Of a DNA stretch of 40,099 bases, positions 14,822 to 24,213 are shown in pieces. The notes under the pieces were generated by a model. It was not told the origin of the DNA. It was given only the letters and a program-made list of their open reading frames with translations, and made no database searches. The position numbers and the translations under genes were made by a program. This DNA comes from an uncultured Oscillospiraceae bacterium (lineage in GTDB: Bacteria; Bacillota; Clostridia; Oscillospirales; Ruminococcaceae): positions 1 through 40,099 of the forward strand of contig URGQ01000007.1 in NCBI GenBank assembly GCA_900547385.1, given 5' to 3'. Position 1 is the stretch's first letter. Every line of letters starts with the position of its first letter.

Positions 14822-15325
14822 ATGGATCATCTGTCTCTTGTCGGTATCGTTCCCTGGGAATTCGTTGCCCAGATCGCCAACCTGCTTATTCAGGCGGCGC
14901 TGTTCAAAAAGTTTTTGTTTAAGCCCGTACAGGGCATCATCGCCAAGCGCCGCGGTGAGGTCAACGCCATCTACGGCGAAGCCGAAGCCGCCCGTACCGC
15001 CGCCGAGGAGGAAAAGGCGGAATATGACCGCCTGATGCGGGATGCCCGCGTGGAGGCCGGCCAGATTGTCAAGGCCGCTGCCGAGAATGCCGAGGCCCGC
15101 GCGACACAGCTGATCCAGTCGGCGCAGCAGGAGGCCGCTGGGATCAAGGAAAAGGCCTATGCCGAGATCGACCGGGAAAAGAAAAAAACAGTCAATGAGA
15201 TCAAGGATAACATCTCCGGCATGGTCGTCGCCCTGGCGGAAAAGGTCGTGGAAAAGGAGATCAACGCCGACGATCAGCAGGCGCTCATTGATCAGTTTAT
15301 AAAGGAAATGGGTGAATCGGCATGA
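14822..15325 (+). CDS. atpF: F0F1 ATP synthase subunit b
   Basis: A 167-residue stalk protein. One N-terminal membrane helix (about 8-30, VPWEFVAQIANLLIQAALF) is followed by FKPVQGIIAKRRGEV and a long, charged, Ala/Glu-rich coiled coil that forms the peripheral stalk. The start follows GGGAGGAGAACGAAACC. Its stop overlaps the atpH start (ATGA). Confidence 0.95.
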   Translation: MDHLSLVGIVPWEFVAQIANLLIQAALFKKFLFKPVQGIIAKRRGEVNAIYGEAEAARTAAEEEKAEYDRLMRDARVEAGQIVKAAAENAEARATQLIQSAQQEAAGIKEKAYAEIDREKKKTVNEIKDNISGMVVALAEKVVEKEINADDQQALIDQFIKEMGESA

Positions 15326-15861
15326 CAGCGACCGGAAAAACCTACGGCGACGCGTTGTATGACCTGGCGGCGGAGGAAGCACTCTGCGATGAGCTGCTGG
15401 AGCAGGTAAAGCTGCTGGCCCGCCTGTTCCGGGAAAATCCGCAGTACCCCGCCCTGCTTACCAGCCCGGATATCCCCCGGGAGGAGCGTCTGCACCTGAT
15501 AGGGGAAGCGCTGACCGGGCAGGTGCACCCCTATCTTGTCAATTTTCTGTGCCTTTTGTGTGAAAGGGGCAGACTTCCCGCCTTTGCCGGCTGCGCCGCC
15601 CGCTACGAGCAGCGCTGGCTGGAAGACCACAATACCGTCCGGGGCCGTGTCAGCTCCGCGGTGCCGCTTACGGAGACACAGCTTACGGCGCTGGCCGCCC
15701 GCATGGGGGAAACGCTGGGCAAGCATGTCCTGCTGGAAGGCACCGTCTCCCCGTCGCTCATCGGCGGCATCCGGGTGGAGATCGACGGCCGTGTGTGGGA
15801 TGGCTCCCTGCGCGGCCGCCTGGAGGAACTGAGCGGCCTGCTGCGCGGCGCCGTTCTGTAA
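15322..15861 (+). CDS. atpH: F0F1 ATP synthase subunit delta
   Basis: A 179-residue subunit linking the peripheral stalk to the F1 head. The start TGKTYGDALYDLA and the conserved C-terminal SLIGGIRVEIDGRVWDGSLRGRL are characteristic of OSCP/delta. Start overlaps atpF by four bases. Confidence 0.95.
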   Translation: MTATGKTYGDALYDLAAEEALCDELLEQVKLLARLFRENPQYPALLTSPDIPREERLHLIGEALTGQVHPYLVNFLCLLCERGRLPAFAGCAARYEQRWLEDHNTVRGRVSSAVPLTETQLTALAARMGETLGKHVLLEGTVSPSLIGGIRVEIDGRVWDGSLRGRLEELSGLLRGAVL

Positions 15862-15886
15862 ACATCAAGAGAAAGCTGGTGGTTCC

Positions 15887-17401
15887 ATGGAACTGAGACC
15901 GGAGGAAATAACCAAGATCATCAAGTCCCAGATCAAAAATTATGAAAACCACATCGTGCAGGAAGAGGTCGGCACCGTCCTGGTGGTCGGCGATGGTATC
16001 GCCCGTGCCTCCGGCCTGGAAAAATGCATGATGAATGAGTTGCTGGAATTCCCCAATGGGGAATACGGCATTGCCCAGAACTTAGAGGAAAATACCGTCG
16101 CTGTCATCATTTTGGGCGATGACGGCGGCATCAAGGAAGGCGATACCGTCCGCCGCACCGGCCGTGTTGTGTCGGTCCCGGTGGGCGAAGCCCTCATCGG
16201 CCGTGTCGTCAATGCCCTCGGTGCGCCCATCGATGGCAAAGGCCCGGTGGAAGCCGCCGGCTATGCCCCGGTGGAAAGCCCCGCGCCCGGCATCATCGAG
16301 CGTCAGCCCGTTACCGTGCCGCTTCAGACCGGTATCAAGGCCATCGACAGCATGATCCCCATTGGCCGCGGCCAGCGTGAACTCATCATCGGTGACCGCC
16401 AGACCGGCAAGACCTCCATCGCGCTGGATACCATCCTGAACCAGAAGGGCAACGGCGTCATCTGTATCTATGTCGCCATCGGGCAGAAGCGCTCTACCGT
16501 GGCCCAGGTGGTGGAAACCCTTACCGCCGGCGGCGCGATGGACTATACCATCGTTGTTTCCGCCTCCGCTTCGGAGCTTTCCCCCCTGCAGTACATCGCG
16601 CCTTACAGCGGCTGCACCATGGGCGAATACTTTATGAAGCAGGGTAAAGATGTGCTGGTGGTCTACGATGACCTCACCAAGCACGCCGTCGCTTATCGTA
16701 CGCTATCCCTGCTCATCCGGCGCCCGCCGGGCCGGGAAGCCTACCCCGGCGATGTATTCTATCTGCATTCCCGCCTGCTGGAGCGCGCCGCGCGCCTTTC
16801 CGAGGAAGAGGGCGGCGGTTCCCTTACCGCGCTGCCCATCATCGAAACCCAGGCCGGCGATGTTTCCGCCTACATCCCCACCAATGTCATCTCCATCACC
16901 GATGGCCAGATCTTCCTGGAAACCGAGCTGTTCCATTCCGGCGTTATGCCCGCCATCAATCCCGGCATTTCGGTTTCCCGTGTCGGCGGCGCCGCGCAGA
17001 TCAAGGCCATGAAGTCGGTTTCCGGTACCCTTAAGCTGGTTTACAGCCAGTACCGCGAGCTGCAAAGCTTTGCCCAGTTCGGCTCCGATCTGGATGCCAA
17101 TACCAAGGCCACCCTGGCCCAGGGCGAACGCATTGTAGAGGTACTCAAGCAGCACAACAGCTCCCCGGTGGAGGTCATCCATCAGGTGGCTATCCTGTAT
17201 GCCGTCACCAAGGGCTTCCTCAAAGAAGTTCCGGTGGAAAAGATCAGCGAGTACGAGGCATTCCTTTATGAAACACTGGATGCCCGCTATGCCGGTCTGC
17301 TGGCGGCCATCCGTACCGCCGGCAAGCTGGAAAAAGAAACGGAACAGCAGCTTGCTTCCGCCATCGCCGAAACCGTTTCCGCGTTCCTCGCGGCGCTGTA
17401 A
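15887..17401 (+). CDS. atpA: F0F1 ATP synthase subunit alpha
   Basis: A 504-residue nucleotide-binding, non-catalytic subunit of F1. The P-loop GDRQTGKT is at residues 169-176. Other family strings are VGDGIARASGL near the N terminus, VALGAPIDGKG-like text at 108-119 (VVNALGAPIDGKGP), and the arginine-finger region VSRVGGAAQIKAMK. Length is normal. It follows atpH after 25 bases. Confidence 0.98.
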   Translation: MELRPEEITKIIKSQIKNYENHIVQEEVGTVLVVGDGIARASGLEKCMMNELLEFPNGEYGIAQNLEENTVAVIILGDDGGIKEGDTVRRTGRVVSVPVGEALIGRVVNALGAPIDGKGPVEAAGYAPVESPAPGIIERQPVTVPLQTGIKAIDSMIPIGRGQRELIIGDRQTGKTSIALDTILNQKGNGVICIYVAIGQKRSTVAQVVETLTAGGAMDYTIVVSASASELSPLQYIAPYSGCTMGEYFMKQGKDVLVVYDDLTKHAVAYRTLSLLIRRPPGREAYPGDVFYLHSRLLERAARLSEEEGGGSLTALPIIETQAGDVSAYIPTNVISITDGQIFLETELFHSGVMPAINPGISVSRVGGAAQIKAMKSVSGTLKLVYSQYRELQSFAQFGSDLDANTKATLAQGERIVEVLKQHNSSPVEVIHQVAILYAVTKGFLKEVPVEKISEYEAFLYETLDARYAGLLAAIRTAGKLEKETEQQLASAIAETVSAFLAAL

Positions 17402-17416
17402 GGGGAGGGAACACCA

Positions 17417-18271
17417 ATGGCTGGAGCCTCCATGAAAAGCATCAAGCTGCGGATCCACAGCATGCAGAATACCCGGCAGATCACCAAGGCCATGGAAATG
17501 GTGGCTGCCTCCAAGATGAACAAGGCGCAGGAAAAAGCCCTGCGCACCCGTCCTTACTATACCACCCTGCACAGTACCCTCAGCGGGATCGCCGCTGCCA
17601 CCCGCGATTTTTCCTCCCCCTACCTGCAAAAGCGGGAGGAAAAGCGGGTCTGCTGCGTGGCCATTGCCGGCGACCGCGGCCTTGCGGGCGGCTACAACAG
17701 CAATGTGCTACGGCTGGCCGCCGAAACCCTCACCGGTGAGGAAAACTGTGTGGTGCCTATTGGCAAAAAGGCAGGGGAATACTTCCGTCACCGCGGCGCC
17801 GAGATCCTCACCGAGGACTGGCTCACCGCCGAGAATCTTTCGGTGGGTGGCTGCTTTACACTGGCGCGCCATTTGGCGGGGCTGTACCGCTCCGGTCAGG
17901 TGGATGCCATCGAGCTGGTCTTTACCCGCTGGAACAGTCTCCTTTCTCAAGAGCCGTGTGTGCTGCGGCTGCTGCCGCTGCCCCAGCCGGAAAAGCCCGC
18001 GGCAAGTGACAAGCGCCCTGCGGATATTCTCTACGAACCGGATTGCGCCACGGTGTTCAATGCCATGATCCCGGAATACCTCGGCGGCGTCATCTACGGC
18101 GCGTTGTGCGAATCGCTGGCCAGCGAGCTTTCTGCCCGCCGTATGGCGATGGATTCCGCCACACAGAACGCCGATGAAATGATCGACAAATTGAACCTGC
18201 AGTATAACCGCGCACGGCAGGGCAGCATCACGCAGGAGCTGACCGAGATCGTGGCAGGCGCGGAAGAATAA
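17417..18271 (+). CDS. atpG: F0F1 ATP synthase subunit gamma
   Basis: A 284-residue central-shaft subunit. The N-terminal helix KLRIHSMQNTRQITKAMEMVAASKM and the C-terminal ARRMAMDSATQNADEMI with LNLQYNRARQGSITQELTEIVAGAE are the coiled-coil signatures of gamma. GDRGLAGGYNSNV is the Rossmann-like core motif. It lies 15 bases after atpA. Confidence 0.97.
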   Translation: MAGASMKSIKLRIHSMQNTRQITKAMEMVAASKMNKAQEKALRTRPYYTTLHSTLSGIAAATRDFSSPYLQKREEKRVCCVAIAGDRGLAGGYNSNVLRLAAETLTGEENCVVPIGKKAGEYFRHRGAEILTEDWLTAENLSVGGCFTLARHLAGLYRSGQVDAIELVFTRWNSLLSQEPCVLRLLPLPQPEKPAASDKRPADILYEPDCATVFNAMIPEYLGGVIYGALCESLASELSARRMAMDSATQNADEMIDKLNLQYNRARQGSITQELTEIVAGAEE

Positions 18272-18291
18272 CAAATAAGGAGTGAAGCATC

Positions 18292-19689
<1,398 letters not shown>

Positions 19690-19692
19690 GCC

Positions 19693-20097
19693 ATGACGGA
19701 ATTCCCGCTTGATATCGTCACGCCGGATGGCAAGATCTTCTCCGGCCGGGCTGAAAGCCTGCGGCTGCGCTCCATCGAGGGCGATCTCTGCATCCGTGCC
19801 CGCCACACCGATTATGTCACGGCGCTGGGCATGGGCCCCGCCGAGGTCATCACCGCTGGGAATAAGCACATTGCCGCCTGCATGGGCGGTATGGTCTCGG
19901 TGCTGGGCGGCCGCGTCACCCTCACCGCCACCACCTTCGAGTGGGCCGAGGACATCGACACCGCCCGCAGCCACGCCTCAGAGGAACGGGCCAGGGAAAA
20001 GCTGGGCCACGGCGATCTCACCGATACCGAGCTGGCCCTGGCGGAAGCCCGCCTCAAGCGCGCCCTGATCCGCCAGCAGGTCAGCCGGATGAAGTAA
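19693..20097 (+). CDS. atpC: F0F1 ATP synthase subunit epsilon
   Basis: A 134-residue subunit with the N-terminal beta sandwich (FPLDIVTPDGKIFSGRAESLRLRSIEG) and the C-terminal helical hairpin rich in Ala/Arg/Glu that can inhibit ATP hydrolysis. It lies three bases after atpD and is the last gene of the operon, followed by a terminator. Confidence 0.96.
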   Translation: MTEFPLDIVTPDGKIFSGRAESLRLRSIEGDLCIRARHTDYVTALGMGPAEVITAGNKHIAACMGGMVSVLGGRVTLTATTFEWAEDIDTARSHASEERAREKLGHGDLTDTELALAEARLKRALIRQQVSRMK

Positions 20098-20126
20098 CCG
20101 TCCCGGCTGCTTTTGCCCCAAATACT

Positions 20127-20157
20127 GCCGCCCCCGGCCATTGCGGTCGGGGGCGGC
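20127..20157 (+). terminator. Terminator of the ATP synthase operon
   Basis: A perfect 10-bp stem GCCGCCCCCG / CGGGGGCGGC with an 11-base loop and a short TTT, 30 bases past atpC. It also faces the end of the converging anti-sigma gene. Confidence 0.8.
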
Positions 20158-20183
20158 TTTGGTGTGCCGGGCGGCGAGGAGGT

Positions 20184-21203
20184 TTACCGGCGGCCAGTGG
20201 GGTTTATGCGCTCGTATTCAAGGCGCTGCTGGGTAAGGGTCGGTTCTGCTTCGCTGAGCAGTTCCTTTACCGTGCCGGAAACCAGTACCAGATGGCCGCT
20301 GCTGTAATCCGCCGTAATAATTACGGGGGAATAGCAATACTCATTCCAGTCACTATCCGGTTCCATCACCAGCTCTATGGTAAAGGTACCGTTCTCATTC
20401 TCGGTATAGCTCACCAGCCCGCTCCGGGCTATGGTGGTGTAATTGGGGTAACCATCCTCGTAGTGGATATCCCGGTAGGCGTCCCGTTCGGCATCGTAGT
20501 AGCGGGGCTCCAGGTACACCTCCCAGTCCAGGTGCTCCTTGGTGGCGCCAAAAAGATATTCGGCAAACTGCTGCACCGCCTTGGCATCTACCCAGGTGTG
20601 GGTATCATCGGTGTAGGGGTATTCCAGCCCCTTGGCTTCGCAGTAATAGTACATCGCTTTCATCACTGCCGAAAGGCTGATGCCGGATTTTTCGGTAAAA
20701 TTGACGCTGTTGCGGAAGATCACCCAGGTATCAATGACCTCCTGCACCTGCTCATTCGGCACCTCGATGAAGGAATACTCCTCATAACGGTAGCGGGGCA
20801 CTTCCACCATGGTGGAGGTGTTGGTAAGCATATCGGCATAATTGCGGATCGTGTTTATCACCTTCTCCAGAATGCTTTCCTTCCTTTCCACCGGGGAGAG
20901 GGCAAAGGCTGTGGTAGCGGTAAGGGCGGCCGCCAGAAACACCACCGCCACTCGGGTGACACCCTTCTTCAGGCCGTGCAGTAGGGTCTCTTTGGTCTCC
21001 TGCCAGCCCACCTGCCGGAAGGCCACCGCCACCACATTGCTGCTCTTCTGTGTCGGCTGCGGCGCGGGGGCGGCTTCGGCCTCCTGCTGCTTCATCTGCA
21101 GGGCCTGCTCCTTCAGGTATTCCTTCAGCGCGATCTTGAGGAGGAGATCGGCATACTGCTCCTCCAACGCTTTTTCATCCAGCGGATAATTGTTGTTACT
21201 CAT
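20184..21203 (-). CDS. Membrane-anchored anti-sigma-like protein, module 2
   Basis: A 339-residue protein overlapping the end of its sigma gene by 8 bases. The cytoplasmic part (1-85) has a charged helix (YADLLLKIALKEYLKEQALQMKQQ) and a Pro/Ala linker. A membrane helix follows at about 92-112 (VTRVAVVFLAAALTATTAFAL). The outer domain (about 225 residues) contains NTIRNYADMLTNTSTMVE and VPNEQVQEVIDTWVIFRNS. It aligns along its length with the module 3 protein at 28512-29444, including the FRQVGWQETKETLLHGLKKG / FRQVHWEDAKDTVLYGLKKG block, so the two are paralogues. Confidence 0.8.
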   Translation of the reverse strand: MSNNNYPLDEKALEEQYADLLLKIALKEYLKEQALQMKQQEAEAAPAPQPTQKSSNVVAVAFRQVGWQETKETLLHGLKKGVTRVAVVFLAAALTATTAFALSPVERKESILEKVINTIRNYADMLTNTSTMVEVPRYRYEEYSFIEVPNEQVQEVIDTWVIFRNSVNFTEKSGISLSAVMKAMYYYCEAKGLEYPYTDDTHTWVDAKAVQQFAEYLFGATKEHLDWEVYLEPRYYDAERDAYRDIHYEDGYPNYTTIARSGLVSYTENENGTFTIELVMEPDSDWNEYCYSPVIITADYSSGHLVLVSGTVKELLSEAEPTLTQQRLEYERINPTGRR

Positions 21204-21762
21204 GGTTCATACCTCCTTTCTCGATATAGGCGGCAAGCACTTTTCGGCGGGCCCGGGTCAGGATCTGCCGCACATTGTCCGGCGCCAGGCCGGTCAGCCG
21301 GGTGATCTCCTTCGAGGACAGCTCCAGCGTGTAGGCGTAGTTCAGCAGGTCTATCTCCCGCTGGGGCAGTGTTTTCAGGCACTCCCGCAGCAGCTCGGCC
21401 TGCTCCCGGCGGATGAGGAGAAGTTCGGTATCCTCCGTGCCGCTCAGGCTCTCGGCCCAGTCCCGCGCCCGGCCCTGCGCGGCCTGCCGCTCCCGGTTGG
21501 TTTTGTGGTAAAGGTCGATGCTGGCGGTCTGCACAATGGTGACCAGGTAAGGCAGCTGCTCCTCTGCGGGGATCTGCCGCACCCGTTCCAGGGAGCGGAT
21601 GACCCGCAGCATGGCCTCGTGCAGGGCTTCCTCGGCCCGGTCGGGGTCATTCAGTATCTTTTGGGCGCAGCGCAGCAGGAAATCTCGGTGGCGCTGGTAC
21701 AGCCCGGCAACAAATTGCCGGTCGGTGTCATTTTCGATAGCCATGATAAAAAGCGGCAGCAT
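21196..21762 (-). CDS. RNA polymerase sigma-70 family factor (ECF-like), module 2
   Basis: A 188-residue sigma factor with region 2 (about 15-90, AEEALHEAMLRVIRSLERV then ASIDLYHKTNRER) and region 4 (about 125-175, LKTLPQREIDLLNYAYTLELSSKEITRLTGLAPDNVRQILTRAR split by the helix-turn-helix). About two thirds of the first 60 residues match the module 3 sigma factor at 27950-28519. Its promoter carries the TGTCACA-N16-GGTTATATA motif shared with genes in the accessory region, so it is probably autoregulated. GGAGAAAACATC precedes the start. Confidence 0.9.
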   Translation of the reverse strand: MLPLFIMAIENDTDRQFVAGLYQRHRDFLLRCAQKILNDPDRAEEALHEAMLRVIRSLERVRQIPAEEQLPYLVTIVQTASIDLYHKTNRERQAAQGRARDWAESLSGTEDTELLLIRREQAELLRECLKTLPQREIDLLNYAYTLELSSKEITRLTGLAPDNVRQILTRARRKVLAAYIEKGGMNHE

Positions 21763-21835
21763 GATGTTTTCTCCTTTGGGTCGTTTTTCCGGAAAAGCGG
21801 GGCCGAAGGGGCGGAGGGCTTTTTGCCTTACGCCC

Positions 21836-21867
21836 TATATAACCGCTCCCGCCCGGCTTTTGTGACA
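21836..21867 (-). promoter_or_regulatory. Sigma-module promoter motif before sigma factor 2
   Basis: On the minus strand, GTGTCACA (its TGTCACA at 21867-21861), exactly 16 bases, then GGTTATATA (21844-21836). The predicted start is about 65 bases before the sigma gene. The same two blocks with the same spacing occur at 27777-27808 and 29511-29542. Confidence 0.75.
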
Positions 21868-21982
21868 CGGTTTCTGACCTTTTTTTAGAAAAAACGCCTG
21901 CCGCGGGCATTTCCCGGCAGGCTGTTGGCCTCTCCATTGTAGCAGGTCGGCCCACCCCTGGCAAGGCGGCTGGGGGCCTTCT

Positions 21983-22021
21983 CGCGCGCGTTCAGCGCGC
22001 GCATACGCGTACACGCACGCG
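21983..22021. repeat. Alternating purine-pyrimidine (Z-DNA-prone) tract with inverted GC repeats
   Basis: From 21995 to 22021, 27 consecutive bases alternate strictly between purine and pyrimidine; a 9-base alternating run lies at 21983-21991. GCGCGC repeats on either side of GTTCA can also form a hairpin. The tract is just upstream of the tRNA promoter. Confidence 0.6.
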
Positions 22022-22054
22022 AGGGCCGGGGACGACTTTTTTGCGGCGGGCCAC

Positions 22055-22084
22055 GCAAAAAGGACTTGACAGCGCCGCCGGGAC
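22055..22084 (+). promoter_or_regulatory. Promoter of tRNA-Val
   Basis: TTGACA, an 18-base spacer and TAAAAT, about 30 bases before the tRNA. The -35 box is a full consensus. Confidence 0.7.
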
Positions 22085-22112
22085 TGTGGTAAAATAATCG
22101 AGCAGCTAAAAT

Positions 22113-22188
22113 GGACGATTAGCTCAGCTGGAAGAGCATCCGCTTGACGTGCGGAGGGTCACAGGTTCAAGTCCTGTATCGTCCACCA
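22113..22188 (+). tRNA. tRNA-Val (anticodon GAC)
   Basis: A 76-base cloverleaf. The acceptor stem GGACGAT pairs with ATCGTCC, the D arm GCTC...GAGC is present, the anticodon stem TCCGC/GCGGA encloses loop TTGACGT (anticodon GAC), and the T arm ACAGG TTCAAGT CCTGT is perfect. The CCA end is encoded. It is the last clearly chromosomal gene: base composition and gene content change right after it, so it is a possible integration site. Confidence 0.97.
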
Positions 22189-22640
22189 AATATGTACCGC
22201 AGAGGGATATTGCAAAAAGAAGTTTTTGTGAGCTCCCTCTGGTGGTGCATAATGCAAAAGTCGTAAATACAGTAAAAAATAAATTTAGTGTCGCAGGGCG
22301 CAGAATAGTTTGGCCAGAGGATCTGGACACCGGCGCAACACACGCCTTTTCCCTGATCTGTCTTTCACCCTCGTTTCTGCTGCCGGCTTGCTCTCCTACT
22401 GCTAATAGGGTCGTGGCAAGCTCCTTGAGGCAACAAAGGTATCTTTTTCTGCTTCGACTTTGCAATTACCCTTGTCAGCGTTCTGTGTTCTACTGGCAGG
22501 CACCGGGGCCTTCATGTGCAAAGGAAATCCGGTTGCGGTGGGCTATCTGAACCATAGCCCGTGGTAATCGATTTTTCAATGTTCATACACATGGTACAAA
22601 AAGAAAAGCCAAGCCCCGTTCTCCGTAGATAAAACGATAC
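22189..22640. other. Gap after tRNA-Val without a recognisable gene
   Basis: About 450 bases with lower GC than the chromosome to the left. Reading frames here either begin inside the tRNA or have no ribosome site. I see no integrase fragment and no second copy of the tRNA end. It is probably junction or decayed element DNA. Confidence 0.5.
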
Positions 22641-22642
22641 GC

Positions 22643-22672
22643 TTGACTTTCTGGTATCAATCGTGCTATGGT
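22643..22672 (+). promoter_or_regulatory. Promoter of a predicted small RNA
   Basis: TTGACT (22643-22648), an 18-base spacer ending TGC, and TATGGT (22667-22672). Confidence 0.5.
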
Positions 22673-22678
22673 AAGCAC

Positions 22679-22784
22679 GAAAATACAGCACTCTCGTGTA
22701 TAAAGTCTGCGTGATCGCGTTGGGATCACAAAGATGGGTGGCGAAAGGACGGCAATCCTTTCCCACCCCGCAGGGTGTTTTTTT
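22679..22784 (+). ncRNA. Predicted small structured RNA, about 105 bases
   Basis: Between the promoter and a T7 run (22778-22784) lie hairpin GTGATC / GATCAC (22711-22716, 22724-22729) and a long stem pairing GGGTGG and GAAAGGA (22736-22741, 22743-22749) with TCCTTTC and CCACCC (22756-22762, 22763-22768). A shorter stem CACCC / GGGTG (22764-22768, 22773-22777) directly before the T-run competes for the same CACCC bases, so terminator and long hairpin exclude each other. No reading frame or gene follows on this strand. I do not recognise the family. Confidence 0.5.
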
Positions 22785-22905
22785 CTTTTATTATTGCCAT
22801 TGTACCGCTTATTGGACAGGTTGTCAATGGTAACGGTGGGAAAGATTTTTGCGAGACAAGGGGAAATTCATTTATGTTTTCGCCTTCAGTTGAAAATAAC
22901 GGATC

Positions 22906-22926
22906 TGATGTTCAACTTGAACATCA
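22906..22926. repeat. TTGAAC palindrome, copy 1
   Basis: A perfect 21-bp palindrome with arms TGATGTTCAA / TTGAACATCA around a single C. First of seven sites with core GTTCAA-N-TTGAAC in the accessory region, here between the small RNA and the immA terminator. Confidence 0.8.
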
Positions 22927-22936
22927 ATAAAAAGAG

Positions 22937-22980
22937 CAGCCGCCTGCCGGCATTTCTGCCTGCGGCGGGCTGTGTTTTTT
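22937..22980. terminator. Bidirectional terminator after the ImmA-like gene
   Basis: CAGCC...GGCTG outer pairing with inner GGCA/TGCC and a 4-base loop. T-runs occur on both sides (22975-22980 on plus; complement of 22928-22933 on minus). Confidence 0.8.
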
Positions 22981-23001
22981 CTGCTCATTTTTTCATTTTC
23001 G

Positions 23002-23511
23002 CTACTTCAAAAAGTCACTTCTGCTATCCTGTAGATGGAAAGAATACCCTTTACGGTTCAGGTTTGCTGCTTTCATGGCAACCAAGTTGATATCTGTGTT
23101 CATCGCTTTGGCGATTTCCTCCGCATTGAAGCCCTCTTGTATATAATTCAAGACCTCATCGTCGGGGAGAGCGACCTCCGCAGCAAAGCAGTTCGCCTCA
23201 TATTCCATACGATCATTCTTCACACCAAATACATTGAGATCAGAAAACAGTTTTGCTTCTTTCCGGTGCAGAACCGCATGACCGATTTCATGGAGGAGAA
23301 CGATCCTATGCATTTCAGGGCATAGGTCTTTTTTTATAAAAATAAAACGGTTTCTCTCTATCTCCTTGTAGACGCCCTTTTGCTTGGTGAAGTCTACCGG
23401 CATAATGATGATCCCCAAATGGTCGGAGATGGGTTCGGGTTCCCGTGAGCCAGTCGCTTTTACTATACGATTTGCTTTGTCCATTATGTGAATGGACGAG
23501 TTTAGCTGCAT
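23002..23511 (-). CDS. ImmA/IrrE family zinc metallopeptidase
   Basis: A 169-residue protease. The zinc motif is H74-E-I-G-H78 (LLHEIGHAVLH) and the third ligand region is EYEANCFAAEVALP. In elements such as ICEBs1 this family cleaves the partner Xre repressor and so releases its targets. Here the partner is the gene directly upstream (33 bases), read in the same direction. Start supported by AAAGGAGGTG. The C terminus is short, with no extra domain. Confidence 0.9.
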   Translation of the reverse strand: MQLNSSIHIMDKANRIVKATGSREPEPISDHLGIIIMPVDFTKQKGVYKEIERNRFIFIKKDLCPEMHRIVLLHEIGHAVLHRKEAKLFSDLNVFGVKNDRMEYEANCFAAEVALPDDEVLNYIQEGFNAEEIAKAMNTDINLVAMKAANLNRKGYSFHLQDSRSDFLK

Positions 23512-23544
23512 GGATACACCTCCTTTGACTTACGCAGGAGGGAA

Positions 23545-23958
23545 TCAATCATTCTTCTCGGTATGATCTTTCCGCGCATATTTCCGGTTATTCTTCTTGG
23601 CAATCTCATAAGCCTTTTGGATAGCGAGCATCAGCTCATCCATATCTTCTTCTGCCAGTTCGCCGCCGGAAAACAGACCGGTCAGCTCACCAACAAGCGC
23701 TTCGGCACCTTTTTTGCCGCGATACCCATATCGCTCGCCGGCATCCAGCACAAAGGCGTCATCCTGCGTTAGGAGGTAGTTTACATTGACATGGAGAGCG
23801 TCTGCGAGTTTGCAATAGGCATCCCGTGTACGGGGAGGAAATGTATCGGTCTCGTAGGCAGTAATTGTACGCTGGGAAACCCCCAAGATCTTTCCGAGCT
23901 GCACTTGAGTCAGCCCAAGTTCTGTTCGCGCCTGCTTCACCTTTTCACCGAAAGTCAT
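23545..23958 (-). CDS. Xre-family transcriptional repressor (ImmR-like)
   Basis: A 137-residue protein. Residues 4-65 form the Xre helix-turn-helix (VKQARTELGLTQVQLGKILGVSQRTITAYE, with LADALHVNVNYLL closing the domain). The C-terminal acidic and helical part (LAEEDMDELMLAIQKAYEIAKKN) could dimerise or be the target of the ImmA-like protease. It diverges from the lectin/peptidase gene, and the shared gap holds two 13-bp palindromes likely to be its operators. Confidence 0.9.
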   Translation of the reverse strand: MTFGEKVKQARTELGLTQVQLGKILGVSQRTITAYETDTFPPRTRDAYCKLADALHVNVNYLLTQDDAFVLDAGERYGYRGKKGAEALVGELTGLFSGGELAEEDMDELMLAIQKAYEIAKKNNRKYARKDHTEKND

Positions 23959-23996
23959 AATGTATGGTGCTCCTTCAGAAATTTTTCAAAAAGCCC

Positions 23997-24047
23997 TTGA
24001 CTTGTGAAGTTAAACTTCTTACAATATAAATTAGGAAGTCTGACTTC
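23997..24047 (+). promoter_or_regulatory. Promoter with two Xre operator palindromes
   Basis: TTGACT (23997-24002), 17 bases, TACAAT (24020-24025). A perfect 13-bp palindrome GAAGTTAAACTTC (24006-24018) fills the spacer and a second, GAAGTCTGACTTC (24035-24047), covers the start region; centres are 29 bases apart. A half site GAACTTC lies at 24107-24113. Occupation would shut off the downstream lectin gene and probably affect the repressor's own transcription. Confidence 0.75.
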
Positions 24048-24162
24048 TTAGATCATATCACTTATTCCCCATGGAGTCAAGGGGATAGGCATATGTACAG
24101 GCAGGTGAACTTCCTAAAGAGAGAGAAAACATTGGATTTAACGGCTCGCCGCGGAGTGCTGA

Positions 24163-24176
24163 AAAACCGAGGTTTT
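24163..24176. repeat. AAAACCGAGGTTTT inverted repeat, copy 1
   Basis: A 14-base hairpin motif in the leader of the lectin gene. The identical 14-mer occurs at 32646-32659 near mobC. Confidence 0.5.
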
Positions 24177-24213
24177 CAAAAACAAAAAAGAATAAAGAAA
24201 GGAAACATGTATT

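Noticed and set aside
21983..22021. CRISPR-like repeat
   Set aside because: The GCGC repeats are short, overlapping and without unique spacers. No CRISPR array was found anywhere in the window.
22149..22550. Open frame starting inside tRNA-Val
   Set aside because: Its first residues translate the tRNA, there is no ribosome site and no recognisable family; likewise the opposing frame at 22124-22465.
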